Assembly (NCBI RefSeq): GCF_051195235.1
Contig: NZ_JBNFZM010000001.1
Coordinates: forward strand, 248,001 to 312,000
Direction of reading: 5' to 3'
Origin: Tateyamaria sp947503385
GTDB taxonomy: Bacteria > Pseudomonadota > Alphaproteobacteria > Rhodobacterales > Rhodobacteraceae
Length of the DNA stretch: 64,000 nucleotides
Position 1 is the first letter of the stretch. Each line of letters begins with the position of its first letter. The notes beneath the pieces are model-generated. The model searched no databases. It had not been told where the DNA came from and saw only the letters and a list, made by a program, of their open reading frames with translations. Below are positions 1 to 7,809 of the stretch, piece after piece. The position numbers and the translations under genes were made by a program.

Positions 1-631
1 TGTTGCCACGCAAATGCTGGAATCGATGATCGAAAGCCCGATGCCCACCCGTGCCGAAGTCAGCGATGTGGCCACCGCGATCTATGAAGGTGCTGATGCC
101 GTGATGCTCAGCGCGGAGAGCGCCGCGGGCAGTTTTCCGATTGAGGCGGTCACCACCATGGACCGCGTCGCCGCCGAGGTCGAACAGGACCCGACCTACA
201 CCCAGATTATCGAAGCCAGCCGTCACACCAATGGCAAGACCGTGGCCGATGGCATCGTCGCAGCGGCGCGCGAGATTGCGGAAACGGCGGACATTAAGGC
301 GATCTGCTGTTTTACCCAGTCGGGGACAACCGCGCTTTTGGTGGCGCGCGAGCGTCCGCGGGTGCCGATCATCGTGCTGACGCCGCTGAGCAACACAGCG
401 CGCCGCATGGCGCTGAGCTGGGGCTGCAATTGCGTGATCACCGAAACGGTAGACCGGTTCAAGGGCGCGGTGGTTGCCGCCGTCCTTGCCGCCCGCAAGA
501 ACGGCTTTGCCACGGCGCAAGATCAGGTGGTTGTGACGGCAGGTGTGCCATTCAATGTCACAGGCACCACCAACATCTTGCGTGTGGCCCCATGCGATGA
601 ACGTTTGATTTACTCGACCGATCCGGAGTAA
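1..631 (+). CDS. pyk: pyruvate kinase, C-terminal part (5' end outside window)
   Basis: The frame is already open at base 2 and gives about 209 residues, so the first half of the gene lies to the left. The visible part starts in the end of the TIM barrel: MLESM, then PTRAEVSDVA and DAVMLSAESAAG, which match the helix and loop of the catalytic domain that close over phosphoenolpyruvate. The rest is the alpha/beta C-terminal domain, with FTQSGTTALLVA and the RPRVPIIVLTP stretch. Pyruvate kinase makes pyruvate and ATP in the last glycolytic step. It ends normally with TAA, 33 bp before a small membrane protein gene. Whether it is allosteric cannot be judged from this part. Confidence 0.95.
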   Translation, partial: VATQMLESMIESPMPTRAEVSDVATAIYEGADAVMLSAESAAGSFPIEAVTTMDRVAAEVEQDPTYTQIIEASRHTNGKTVADGIVAAAREIAETADIKAICCFTQSGTTALLVARERPRVPIIVLTPLSNTARRMALSWGCNCVITETVDRFKGAVVAAVLAARKNGFATAQDQVVVTAGVPFNVTGTTNILRVAPCDERLIYSTDPE

Positions 632-664
632 CTTTCTGACAGTTAAGTTCAGGATGTTATTCGT

Positions 665-889
665 ATGAACCCGGATCTTTTTCTGGTGCTCGGCATCGTT
701 GTCGCGGGATTTTCGATCCCGTCTGTCTTGTCCGCGATCACGGATGGCAGGGCGCCACGCGCCTCGGCTGTTACGATTTTGATAGCGGGTGGTTTGGTTC
801 TGTATGCCATGCAGACAAAACAGGGGGGATACGCGTTGAGCGATATTCCCGATGCCTTTGTCCGTGTGGCGGCACAGATTATGCCCTGA
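665..889 (+). CDS. small conserved-looking membrane protein
   Basis: This 74-residue protein has two hydrophobic segments, about residues 4-24 and 36-50, joined by a short polar loop (TDGRAPRAS). Its C-terminal 20 residues are soluble. I do not recognise the family and assign no function. It follows pyk by 33 bp on the same strand, so it may share that transcript. Codon use resembles the neighbours. The ATG has only a weak purine-rich sequence (CAGGATG) upstream. It is probably a real inner-membrane protein because both membrane segments and normal codon use span the whole frame. Confidence 0.65.
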   Translation: MNPDLFLVLGIVVAGFSIPSVLSAITDGRAPRASAVTILIAGGLVLYAMQTKQGGYALSDIPDAFVRVAAQIMP

Positions 890-1463
890 CGCGGCGTGTT
901 GCGACGGCGTTCCGACTGGTCAATCCACATCTGCGTGCGTTGATCCAACATGTGTTTGCCCAGCCGGGTGCCGCGCTCGCGTCGACACTTACAACCCCAC
1001 GCAGGAACCGCGATATGGCGTCGTTTCAGACATTGTACATGTGCATGACATCCCGCACGGGCAATTCGGCGGCCTGGCTCTGACAGGTTCTTCATGAGGT
1101 TTTCCGACGGCGCACTTTACGTGTACCCGGCGTGCATCATTCCGGATCTGCGCCGCAACCGCAGTGCGGATTGGCGATCCCGGGACTGTTGGGACACGTG
1201 CGGCAACACCCCCCGCGCAACAGAAAGGACGACTTGCAGCCGCTTGTGTGCGATGGGTCCAAGAAAACACCCGGCGCCACTGGCCGTTCCGGCCACGGTG
1301 GTGAACAGCGTGGGTTCGATGATGGCGACCCCGCCGGGTGCATTTGCAACTAAACCCTTGCGCTTTGGGCGGACCCGTCTTAAACGCCCACTTCATTCCG
1401 CGCGACCGGCCCAAGTGGCATGCCGAGTCGCGTGTAAACCGCACTGCAAGACTGGAGACGGAA
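890..1463 (+). other. 574-bp stretch without a convincing gene, upstream of rpmI
   Basis: Several open frames cross this stretch on both strands, but they overlap one another and their translations are rich in Cys, Arg, His and Pro, as expected of shadow frames. The last 110 bp presumably carry the promoter and leader of rpmI-rplT: GGGCG (about 1368) and CGCCC (about 1385) could pair in the leader. No known ribosomal leader motif could be recognised. The length is unusual for this gene-dense window. Confidence 0.5.
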
Positions 1464-1664
1464 ATGCCCAAGATGAAGACCAAGTCGAGCGCCAAAAAGC
1501 GCTTCAAGGTGACTGCGACCGGAAAGGTCATGGCAGGTCAGGCCGGTAAACGCCACGGCATGATCAAACGCACTCGCAAATTCATTCGTGACGCCCGCGG
1601 CACGACCACTCTGTCGGCTCCCGACGCCAAAATCGTCAAGGGCTTTATGCCCTACGACCGCTGA
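1464..1664 (+). CDS. rpmI: 50S ribosomal protein L35
   Basis: The 66-residue basic protein starts MPKMKTKSSAKKRFKVTATG and contains GKRHGMIKRT, the signature region of L35, a small protein of the large ribosomal subunit. The length is typical. The start at 1464 was chosen because the protein must begin MPKMKT; a longer upstream extension in the same frame is non-conserved. rplT follows after 15 bp, with the sequence AGGAGG between them, giving the usual L35-L20 operon. No infC gene is present immediately upstream. Confidence 0.97.
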   Translation: MPKMKTKSSAKKRFKVTATGKVMAGQAGKRHGMIKRTRKFIRDARGTTTLSAPDAKIVKGFMPYDR

Positions 1665-1679
1665 TAGGAGGATAGACAC

Positions 1680-2045
1680 ATGTCCCGCACCAAAGGTGGA
1701 ACCGTCACTCACGCCCGTCATAAGAAGGTCATCAAGGCCGCCAAAGGCTACTATGGCCGCCGCAAGAGCACCTTCAAGGTTGCCCGTCAGGCCGTCGACA
1801 AGGCCAACCAATACGCGACCCGCGACCGGCATAACCGCAAACGCAACTTCCGCGCTCTGTGGATCCAGCGCATCAATGCGGCTGTGCGCGCCCATGACGA
1901 GGCACTGACATATTCGCGCTTCATCAACGGCCTGAACCTTGCCGGGATCGAAGTGGACCGCAAAGTGCTGGCCGATCTGGCCGTGAACGAGCCCGAGGCG
2001 TTTGCCGCGATCGTGGATCAGGCCAAGGGTGCCTTGCCTGCCTGA
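1680..2045 (+). CDS. rplT: 50S ribosomal protein L20
   Basis: The 121-residue product begins MSRTKGGTVTHARHKKVIKA and includes GYYGRRKSTFKVARQAVDKA, the basic N-terminal helix of L20 that threads into 23S rRNA during early assembly. The C-terminal globular part has NGLNLAGIEVDRKVLADLA, also typical. AGGAGG lies 6-11 bases before the ATG. It is the second gene of the rpmI-rplT operon, which ends at the hairpin terminator 25 bp downstream. L20 can repress its own operon in other bacteria; no such site could be recognised here. Confidence 0.97.
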   Translation: MSRTKGGTVTHARHKKVIKAAKGYYGRRKSTFKVARQAVDKANQYATRDRHNRKRNFRALWIQRINAAVRAHDEALTYSRFINGLNLAGIEVDRKVLADLAVNEPEAFAAIVDQAKGALPA

Positions 2046-2068
2046 GCGAACTCAGCATGACACATCAA

Positions 2069-2099
2069 GAGGCCGTCCCGATCCGGGGCGGCCTTTTTT
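2069..2099 (+). terminator. Rho-independent terminator of rpmI-rplT
   Basis: GGCCGTCCC and GGGGCGGCC form a nine-pair stem with one G-T pair around a short loop, followed directly by six T residues. It lies 25 bp after the rplT stop. Confidence 0.92.
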
Positions 2100-2217
2100 G
2101 ATTGTCGAGACGGGTCGTAGCCCCATATCCTCCTGTAACGGTGGTTCGGGCGATTCCCCCGAGCACGGCTTAAGTGTCGAAACCGAATGACAAAAATTGC
2201 AGTAATGGTGCCCTGAA

Positions 2218-2640
2218 ATGAACCTCACCCGGCTTGTCTATTATTCACAACGCAACCCATCCGAGAGTATGGATGCACAGCAGCTGATCGAGACCTGCCA
2301 ACGCAACAACCAGCGGATGAATCTGACCGGTATGCTGCATTACAACGGGGACCATTTTCTGCAAGTGATCGAAGGCGGGCGCGTCGAGGTGTCGGCGCTT
2401 TACCACCGCATTGCGCGTGATCCGCGCCACAACAACATTATCCTGCTGGCCTGCACGGACGTGCGCGAACGGATGTTCCCGGCGTGGTCCATGGGATTGC
2501 ATCAAGGCATGGATGAGCGGGCGCAAAAGATTTACCTGCGCTACTTCTCAACGGATGAGATCAACCCCGAGACGGTCAATGTGGAAAGCCTGTTGGACGT
2601 GCTTCAGGACCTGTCGGTCGAACTCACGCCCAACGACTAG
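2218..2640 (+). CDS. short BLUF-domain blue-light photoreceptor
   Basis: This 140-residue protein is a single BLUF domain (residues 1-95) plus a helical tail of about 45 residues, like PixD/BlrB. Alignment by eye to PixD gives the flavin-site residues: Tyr8, Asn31 (QRNN), Gln49 (FLQVIEGG), Trp90 and Met92 (AWSMG). All are present, so it should bind FAD and photocycle. No output domain is fused, so it must act through a partner. It ends 8 bp from the convergent small gene at 2648-2881. No cyclase, phosphodiesterase or PixE-like gene adjoins it, and the partner is unknown. Confidence 0.93.
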   Translation: MNLTRLVYYSQRNPSESMDAQQLIETCQRNNQRMNLTGMLHYNGDHFLQVIEGGRVEVSALYHRIARDPRHNNIILLACTDVRERMFPAWSMGLHQGMDERAQKIYLRYFSTDEINPETVNVESLLDVLQDLSVELTPND

Positions 2641-2647
2641 CGACCGG

Positions 2648-2881
2648 TCAGCGCCGCGCCCGCCGCCGTTCCCGCACCAGCGCGCTTTCCGCGGCCTTGG
2701 CGCGATCCTCGGCAGAGGAGGCACGGCGCCGTAGCCGCGCAGCCTCACCTGACAACAGTGCGATCTGCGTCGCACTTTCGTCGCGGTACTTTTGCCGCGC
2801 CATTGTGAACCCGATCACGACAGCCCCGGCACAGAGCGCCAAAGCCAGCGCAAATTGAATAGCGAGTGCGTCGATTGTCAT
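2648..2881 (-). CDS. small membrane-anchored coiled-coil protein
   Basis: The 77-residue product has one membrane segment (about residues 8-27) and then a charged Ala/Arg/Glu helix of about 45 residues (EAARLRRRASSAEDRAKAAE) likely to form a coiled coil. Its ATG overlaps the stop of the upstream OmpA-domain gene as ATGA (2878-2881), so the two are probably translationally coupled. I do not recognise a family. The context suggests a partner of the OmpA-domain protein in the envelope, which is inference only. Confidence 0.7.
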   Translation of the reverse strand: MTIDALAIQFALALALCAGAVVIGFTMARQKYRDESATQIALLSGEAARLRRRASSAEDRAKAAESALVRERRRARR

Positions 2882-3633
2882 AGCTGGCCTCCATCCTTGA
2901 TCACGCGCAGCTCAACCCGGCGGTTGATCTCTTCGTCTGTGCTGCTGCCTTGGGTCAAAGGCGCACGTGCGCCAAAGCCGACCGTTTCAAACTGGCTGAT
3001 GTCGATGCCCAACCGGTCCATCGTCTGCAAAGTCTGATCTGCGCGTTCCCAGCTTAGCTGCATGTTGATGGCGTCCGAACCCGAACTGTCGGAATGCCCT
3101 GCAACGAGCACCCGCGCCTCCGGGCAGGCGGCTGTGTCGGCACCGATGGACAGCAGTGTATCATAGTCGCCGGGACGCACCTGCGCACTGCCGGGATCAA
3201 ATTGCAGCGATATGCCGGCGAGCGATGCCGCAAGTGTCGACAGGCAGCTGATCTCCTGCACCGGCGCGTCAACTGCCGCCGCTTTCACCCACGGCAGTTC
3301 TTCTGCTGTCGGCTGTTGGATTTCCGGTGGCTGATCGTCCAGCGCGGTCGCGACGGGGATGATTTCCGGTTCCGGCTCAACCACGGGGACAGGCATTGGC
3401 TCAGGCACCACGGCCGCTGCTTCCGCCACCGCAGGCGCGTCTGCGGCAGTCAGCGCGGGCATGTTTACTGCCATGACCCCCGCCCCGGCCAACGCCAAAA
3501 CCGCCACGCCCCCCAGCACGGCACGTCCTACGGACGAGCCGCGTTGCGCATTGGCCAAACGGTCCGCACTGGCCAGCGACAGCCCCGCCGAGCGCAGCAT
3601 ACGCATGTCTCTGGTTTTCTTGGTTTCCCTCAT
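2878..3633 (-). CDS. membrane-anchored OmpA-domain protein
   Basis: 251 residues. About 40 cytoplasmic residues precede one membrane segment (about 40-58, GVAVLALAGAGVMAV), then a Pro/Glu/Val-rich linker (about 70-125) and an OmpA-like peptidoglycan-binding domain (about 130-250). The domain shows LVAGHSDSSGSD, NMQLSWERAD and the final NRRVELRV, including the Asp and Arg that contact meso-diaminopimelate in this fold. There is no cleavable signal peptide or lipobox, so it should be tethered in the inner membrane and reach the cell wall. It is a paralogue of the protein at 4203-4979 (shared CPE..V.V.GHSD..GSD..NM.LSW.RA pattern). The role is unknown. Confidence 0.82.
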   Translation of the reverse strand: MRETKKTRDMRMLRSAGLSLASADRLANAQRGSSVGRAVLGGVAVLALAGAGVMAVNMPALTAADAPAVAEAAAVVPEPMPVPVVEPEPEIIPVATALDDQPPEIQQPTAEELPWVKAAAVDAPVQEISCLSTLAASLAGISLQFDPGSAQVRPGDYDTLLSIGADTAACPEARVLVAGHSDSSGSDAINMQLSWERADQTLQTMDRLGIDISQFETVGFGARAPLTQGSSTDEEINRRVELRVIKDGGQL

Positions 3634-3654
3634 CGAAACATAACCCCCAAATCG

Positions 3655-3864
3655 CTATTTAAAAAAGGAGACGGAACAGCCTCCGTCACTGACCTCGAAG
3701 TGCATCTGAATGCCCAGCATGTTCGCCGTTTCCCGGATCACCGCCTCGTTCTCGCGCAGGTCCAGTTCCGTTTGCGCATCGTCCAGAACAATGGTCAGAC
3801 CCAGCTCGCGCACCGTGTGTTGCAGAACCGATTTCAGGCGATGAGAGTAAAGCGTGGGTTTCAT
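3655..3864 (-). CDS. small hypothetical protein
   Basis: 69 residues, soluble, with no membrane segment: it starts MKPTLYSHRLKSVLQHTVRE and ends GGCSVSFFK. Charge and helix periodicity look like a small folded protein. It precedes the OmpA-domain gene by 21 bp on the same strand and is likely the first gene of a three-gene operon (69 aa, OmpA, 77 aa). I do not recognise the family. An overlapping frame at 3686-3880 has poorer composition and is treated as its shadow. Confidence 0.6.
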   Translation of the reverse strand: MKPTLYSHRLKSVLQHTVRELGLTIVLDDAQTELDLRENEAVIRETANMLGIQMHFEVSDGGCSVSFFK

Positions 3865-4202
3865 ACCTGGACCTGACCAATGACTCGTCGGAATTGGGTC
3901 AACGCTACACTACATGAAGTGGGCGACAAAGCGGCCCAACCTACATATCGCGTTCTATCCACAGGAAATTGGCGATCTTCGCTGATTTCCACAGCGACTC
4001 TGCACTATGCCGCACTTTGCGTCCTAGGGCGGTTTGCAGAGTGTCAGATCACGTGTCACGCGGCCTAGACACACCGCAACCGAAGGTGGATTTTCTCCAC
4101 CTCCGGCTGCATCTGTTTCCATGAGCCCCACTGACGACGCGGGATACGATTCGGATCAATCACGTCGCACGGGGGGAAGACGACCCCGTGTGGCCAGCCC
4201 GA
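3865..4202. other. 338-bp gap between the two OmpA-domain genes
   Basis: No credible coding frame: the two plus-strand frames here have random-looking composition. The left part should hold the promoter of the minus-strand operon that starts at 3864. I see no strong terminator hairpin for the gene ending at 4203. Confidence 0.45.
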
Positions 4203-4979
4203 TCAGTTCCGGGCAAGCCGTTCGTCAACGATGGTATCACGCGGCACCAACTGGAATTGCACCCGCCGGTTTTCGCCTTCGCCGGAAATTGTGCCGCTCA
4301 GGTTGATGGGGCGCCGTGCGCCAAAGCCCAAGGGCTCCATTTGCGCCGTCTCGAAACCTTCTTCCCGCAGCAATTGGATCACCGTCTCTGCCCGATACCA
4401 GCTCAGATCCATGTTCAGCTTGTCGCTGCCGCGACGGTCCGAGTGGCCTTCGACAACCACTTTGACCTCCGGGCACAAACGCAAAGCCGTGGCCATGTTG
4501 CGCACGCGCGGCATATCGGCGGCGGCGGGTTCATTGCTGCCTAGGGGAAAGCGTACATGCGTGATCTTCACCAACGTATCGAGATAGTCGATACAGCTCG
4601 GTGCCTGGATACGCTGGCGCAGAGGGACTGGCGGCGCGGCGCGTACCGGTTCAGGTTGCGGCAGGTCCGCGCCCAACAGGTCCATACTGGTGCGCGTGAC
4701 TTCGGTTTCGGCAGCCGTCTCGACGACTGGATTGGGCGCGGGGTCAGCCAGCGCGACAACCGGCGCTGCTGGTTCGTCCAGTTGCATGGCCTGCGTCTCG
4801 CGCGATTGTACAATCAATAGCGTCGACGTCACCACGAGCGCTGTAAACATCGTCAGAAACAGTGCGCCTGCTCCGATCAAGGCCCAGACCGGCGTGCGCC
4901 GCTGCGGCGGTTGTGGCGGCGCAAAAGGCGCGCTTTTTGGTGGCTGCCCGCCTTGGGCGTGCATCGTCAGTCGTGTCAT
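4203..4979 (-). CDS. membrane-anchored OmpA-domain protein, paralogue of 2878-3633
   Basis: 258 residues: a short cytoplasmic tail rich in Pro and Gln (KSAPFAPPQPPQRRTP), one membrane segment (about 31-53), a linker, and a C-terminal OmpA-like domain (about 125-255) with VEGHSDRRGSDKLNMDL, SWYRAE and ENRRVQFQLVP. The Asp and Arg that bind peptidoglycan in this fold are present. Like its paralogue it has a membrane anchor instead of a lipobox. It has its own intergenic region on both sides and lies divergent to pheS. MotB-like proteins share this plan, but no MotA partner adjoins it. Confidence 0.82.
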   Translation of the reverse strand: MTRLTMHAQGGQPPKSAPFAPPQPPQRRTPVWALIGAGALFLTMFTALVVTSTLLIVQSRETQAMQLDEPAAPVVALADPAPNPVVETAAETEVTRTSMDLLGADLPQPEPVRAAPPVPLRQRIQAPSCIDYLDTLVKITHVRFPLGSNEPAAADMPRVRNMATALRLCPEVKVVVEGHSDRRGSDKLNMDLSWYRAETVIQLLREEGFETAQMEPLGFGARRPINLSGTISGEGENRRVQFQLVPRDTIVDERLARN

Positions 4980-5271
4980 CGCTCGATCCCCCAGAGATCA
5001 CCCCAACAAAAAAACAACCTGCCTTTACGGCTGGCGGATGCACTTTGCTTTGCTGTTTTGTTGTATCGACCCGCACGTACGGCAGCAGTGCGGGCAGCAC
5101 ATCCGCCCCTAGACGCGGAGCATACATGATGTGGTCTGCAAAACAACCGCCTCCAAATGCTGTGATGTCATTATTTTGCATATTTTGTTGGCGCGCATGG
5201 CGCATCGCGGCGGTTGCGCTGGCACGCGTGGGGCGGTAGATCGCTTTGGAACCAAACGGGGTGCCTGTGGC

Positions 5272-6345
5272 ATGGACGATCTGCGCGAAAAATATCTGGG
5301 TCAAATTGGCGGTGCGGCGGACGAATCCGCGCTCGAAGACATCCGGATCGCCGCTGTTGGCAAAAAGGGCGAAGTCGCGCTCAAGATGCGCGAACTCGGC
5401 AAGATGACCCCCGAAGAGCGGCAGATTGCGGGCCCTGCGCTCAACGCGCTCAAGGATGAGATCAACAGCGCACTCGCCGCGAAAAAGGCTGCACTGGCCG
5501 ATGACGCTCTTGACGCCCGTCTGGCCGACGAATGGCTGGACGTGTCTTTGCCCGCGCGCCCGCAGCGCCAAGGCACGCTGCACCCCATCAGCCAAGTGAC
5601 CGAAGAGGTCACCGCGATCTTTGCCGAAATGGGCTTTTCCGTTGCCGAAGGGCCGCGGATCGACACCGACTGGTACAATTTCGACGCGCTCAACATCCCC
5701 GGCCACCACCCCGCGCGGGCCGAGATGGACACGTTCTATATGCATCGGGCCGAAGGTGACAATCGCCCGCCCCACGTGCTGCGCACCCATACCAGCCCCG
5801 TGCAGATCCGCAGCATGGAGGCCACCGGAGCGCCCACCCGCATCATCTGCCCGGGCGGCGTCTACCGCGCAGATTATGACCAGACACACACACCCATGTT
5901 CCATCAGGTCGAGGGTCTCGCCATCGACAAGGATATCTCCATGGCGAACCTCAAATGGGTGCTCGAAGAATTCGTGAAATCCTATTTCGAGGTCGACGGC
6001 GTGGACCTGCGTTTCCGCGCGTCGCACTTCCCTTTCACCGAACCCAGCGCCGAGGTCGACATTCGCTGCTCATGGGAAGGCGGCACGCTCAAAGTGGGGG
6101 AAGGCGATGACTGGCTGGAAATCCTCGGATCCGGCATGGTTCATCCTAAAGTGCTGCAAGCGGGCGGGATTGACCCCGAGGAATGGCAGGGCTTTGCCTT
6201 TGGCATGGGGATCGACCGGATCGCGATGCTGAAATACGGTATTCCCGATCTGCGCGCCTTCTTTGACAGCGATCTGCGCTGGCTGCGCCACTACGGCTTT
6301 TCTGCGCTTGATATGCCGACACTGCATGGTGGCCTCAGCCGCTAA
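5272..6345 (+). CDS. pheS: phenylalanine--tRNA ligase alpha subunit
   Basis: 357 residues, the usual length. An N-terminal coiled-coil arm (about 1-85) that contacts tRNA-Phe is followed by the class II catalytic core: GHHPARAEMDTFY, LRTHTSPVQIRSME (motif 2 region), HTPMFHQVEGLAID and the motif 3 GFAFGMGIDRIAMLKYGI. The start at 5272 (MDDLREKYL) was preferred because the upstream extension from 5131 is not protein-like. The beta subunit gene pheT, often adjacent in bacteria, is not downstream; an unrelated small membrane protein gene follows. No clear Phe-rich leader peptide was found in the 292 bp upstream. Confidence 0.97.
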   Translation: MDDLREKYLGQIGGAADESALEDIRIAAVGKKGEVALKMRELGKMTPEERQIAGPALNALKDEINSALAAKKAALADDALDARLADEWLDVSLPARPQRQGTLHPISQVTEEVTAIFAEMGFSVAEGPRIDTDWYNFDALNIPGHHPARAEMDTFYMHRAEGDNRPPHVLRTHTSPVQIRSMEATGAPTRIICPGGVYRADYDQTHTPMFHQVEGLAIDKDISMANLKWVLEEFVKSYFEVDGVDLRFRASHFPFTEPSAEVDIRCSWEGGTLKVGEGDDWLEILGSGMVHPKVLQAGGIDPEEWQGFAFGMGIDRIAMLKYGIPDLRAFFDSDLRWLRHYGFSALDMPTLHGGLSR

Positions 6346-6360
6346 GGGCACGGCGCGTCT

Positions 6361-6398
6361 CCGTCTCTGTCCCGTAAAAATCCTCCCCGAAGGGCCGG
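6361..6398 (+). repeat. intergenic repeat, copy 1
   Basis: A 38-bp sequence beginning CCGTCTCTGTCCC and ending CCTCCCCGAAGGGCCGG recurs almost unchanged at 11273-11309 (one 1-bp length difference and one substitution). Read on the minus strand it gives a CCC-TTCG-GGG mini-hairpin followed by AGGATTTTT. This copy lies 15 bp after the pheS stop. Confidence 0.8.
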
Positions 6399-6450
6399 GG
6401 GGCCGTGCGCGTCTGACCATGGGACCGGTGCGCTGTCTGGCGCCGTTTGG

Positions 6451-6690
6451 ATGCCGCGCTATCTCACCCTCATGCGCGGTGCACTGGTCCTTTTTCTTGC
6501 CGGTCTGATCGTGGTTGCCCACATCTTTTTGTGGCGGTCTGACATGGCGTTTGGTCTCAAGCTCACGTTCACCATCCTGAACGCGATGGGCTGGTCCATC
6601 GTGCTGCTCCCGATCCTCTTTATCGACAAATGGCTGGCTGCGATCAAACGGCGCAACGCTGAAACAGACAACCACGACAACGTGACGTGA
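6451..6690 (+). CDS. small two-helix membrane protein
   Basis: 79 residues with two membrane segments (about 9-28 and 38-60) and a basic then polar tail (DKWLAAIKRRNAETDN). The family is not recognised. An alternative start at 6472 would remove seven residues without affecting the first helix; neither start has a strong ribosome-binding sequence. It lies between pheS and a secreted esterase, all on the plus strand. No function is proposed. Confidence 0.6.
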   Translation: MPRYLTLMRGALVLFLAGLIVVAHIFLWRSDMAFGLKLTFTILNAMGWSIVLLPILFIDKWLAAIKRRNAETDNHDNVT

Positions 6691-6721
6691 CACGGCCCGT
6701 CAAATCCATAGCGTGCGCGGC

Positions 6722-7528
6722 ATGACACACCTGTTTGCCCTGTTGGCCTTGCTTTGGGCCGTGCCTGCCGCCGCCGCACAGCGTGATCTGTGCCATCTCG
6801 ATGTGCCCTGCGCGCTGGGGGATCGGTCCTATCACGTCAAGGAACCTGACGGCTGGGACGGCATCAGCCCATTGCCCGTGCTGATCCATTTCCACGGCTG
6901 GCAGCGCACCGGGGCCCTGCCGGTGCAGCACCAGCGCATCTCTGGGTCCACGCGGCGGCGCGGGGTGCTGCTGATCGCACCCAATGGCAATCGCAAAACG
7001 TGGAATTTCTGGTCAGCGGAGACCGAGGACGTTGGCTTTGCCCAAGAGGTGATCGAGGACGTGCTCAGGCGTTATCCGGTGGACACGGACAATATCTTTC
7101 TGTCGGGCTACTCCTACGGATCGATCATGGCGTGGCGCGTCGCCTGTGACCGGGGCACACGGCTGAACGTGCGGGCGCTGCTGGGAATTTCCGGCACCCT
7201 AAACCAAAGCGAGGATTGCGCCGAAGCGCCCGGTGAAGTGCGCCACGTGCACGGGCTGAAAGACGGCGTGCTGGACTTCCCCTATGGTCCTGATGGCGAT
7301 ACCACTTATCCTGTTGCTCTGTGGCGGGACAGGATGGGCTGCGGCACTGGGCGCGACGCGGGCACGTGGAACCAAGTTGATTTCCTGACCCTAGCGCGCA
7401 CCGAATGGACCGATTGTGCGTCGGGCCGTGTGACACTCGACGTGCATCCCGGCGGGCACTTTATCCCGCACGGTTGGATCGCGCGCCAATTGGACGAACT
7501 GCTGGGCTTGCCCCACGCCTATCCTTAG
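6722..7528 (+). CDS. secreted esterase of the polyhydroxybutyrate depolymerase/LpqC type
   Basis: 268 residues with a signal peptide (LFALLALLWAVPAAAAQ, cleavage near residue 18). The alpha/beta-hydrolase body shows PVLIHFHGW (oxyanion loop), NIFLSGYSYGS with the nucleophilic Ser in GYSYG, and a late VHPGGHFIPHG with the likely catalytic His. Such proteins hydrolyse feruloyl or short-chain ester bonds, or PHB oligomers; the substrate cannot be told from sequence. The ATG at 6722 was preferred over a GTG three codons upstream because it gives a compact signal peptide. Its stop interlocks with the convergent NfeD-like gene in TTAG. Confidence 0.75.
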   Translation: MTHLFALLALLWAVPAAAAQRDLCHLDVPCALGDRSYHVKEPDGWDGISPLPVLIHFHGWQRTGALPVQHQRISGSTRRRGVLLIAPNGNRKTWNFWSAETEDVGFAQEVIEDVLRRYPVDTDNIFLSGYSYGSIMAWRVACDRGTRLNVRALLGISGTLNQSEDCAEAPGEVRHVHGLKDGVLDFPYGPDGDTTYPVALWRDRMGCGTGRDAGTWNQVDFLTLARTEWTDCASGRVTLDVHPGGHFIPHGWIARQLDELLGLPHAYP

Positions 7529-7809
7529 TCGTTGATGTCGGTGTCCCAGGTTTTGACCTGACCCCGCCGCACACCCAGCACGGCGCGCAGGCCAAGGGTT
7601 GCGGCCAGCGACACGGCAGCGAACAGAAACATCAGGACCGCAGGGCTGGCCCCGACAAGCCCCAATCCGCCAAAGCCGAGGGCGATGCCAACAACCACGG
7701 CACCCACCGCCAACCCGAGAAAGACAAAGGCGGGCACAAAGATCTCGATGATGGCGAGGGTCAATGCCAATACGATCCACGCCCACCAGACATTCCAAAG
7801 ATCAGCCAT
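7525..7809 (-). CDS. short NfeD-like membrane protein
   Basis: 94 residues, nearly all membrane: three hydrophobic segments (about 8-24, 27-48, 55-76), starting WNVWWAWIVLALTLAIIEIF, a typical NfeD/YbbK opening. It ends VRRGQVKTWDTDIND and lacks the C-terminal OB-fold of longer NfeD proteins. It follows the SPFH gene with overlapping stop and start (TAATG). NfeD and stomatin-type proteins usually form a pair that organises membrane microdomains. The reduced length is probably the local family form, not damage. Confidence 0.82.
   Translation of the reverse strand: MADLWNVWWAWIVLALTLAIIEIFVPAFVFLGLAVGAVVVGIALGFGGLGLVGASPAVLMFLFAAVSLAATLGLRAVLGVRRGQVKTWDTDIND

Noticed and set aside
852..1549. 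Open frames in the spacer before rpmI
   Set aside because: They overlap each other on both strands and run into ribosomal protein genes; composition is not protein-like.
4203..4979. OmpA-domain protein as flagellar MotB
   Set aside because: The membrane segment lacks the MotB Asp context, and no motA lies beside it.
4744..6027. 427-codon open frame on the minus strand across pheS
   Set aside because: It lies antisense to pheS and the OmpA gene; its composition is His/Gly/Arg-rich and it has no family pattern. pheS is certain.
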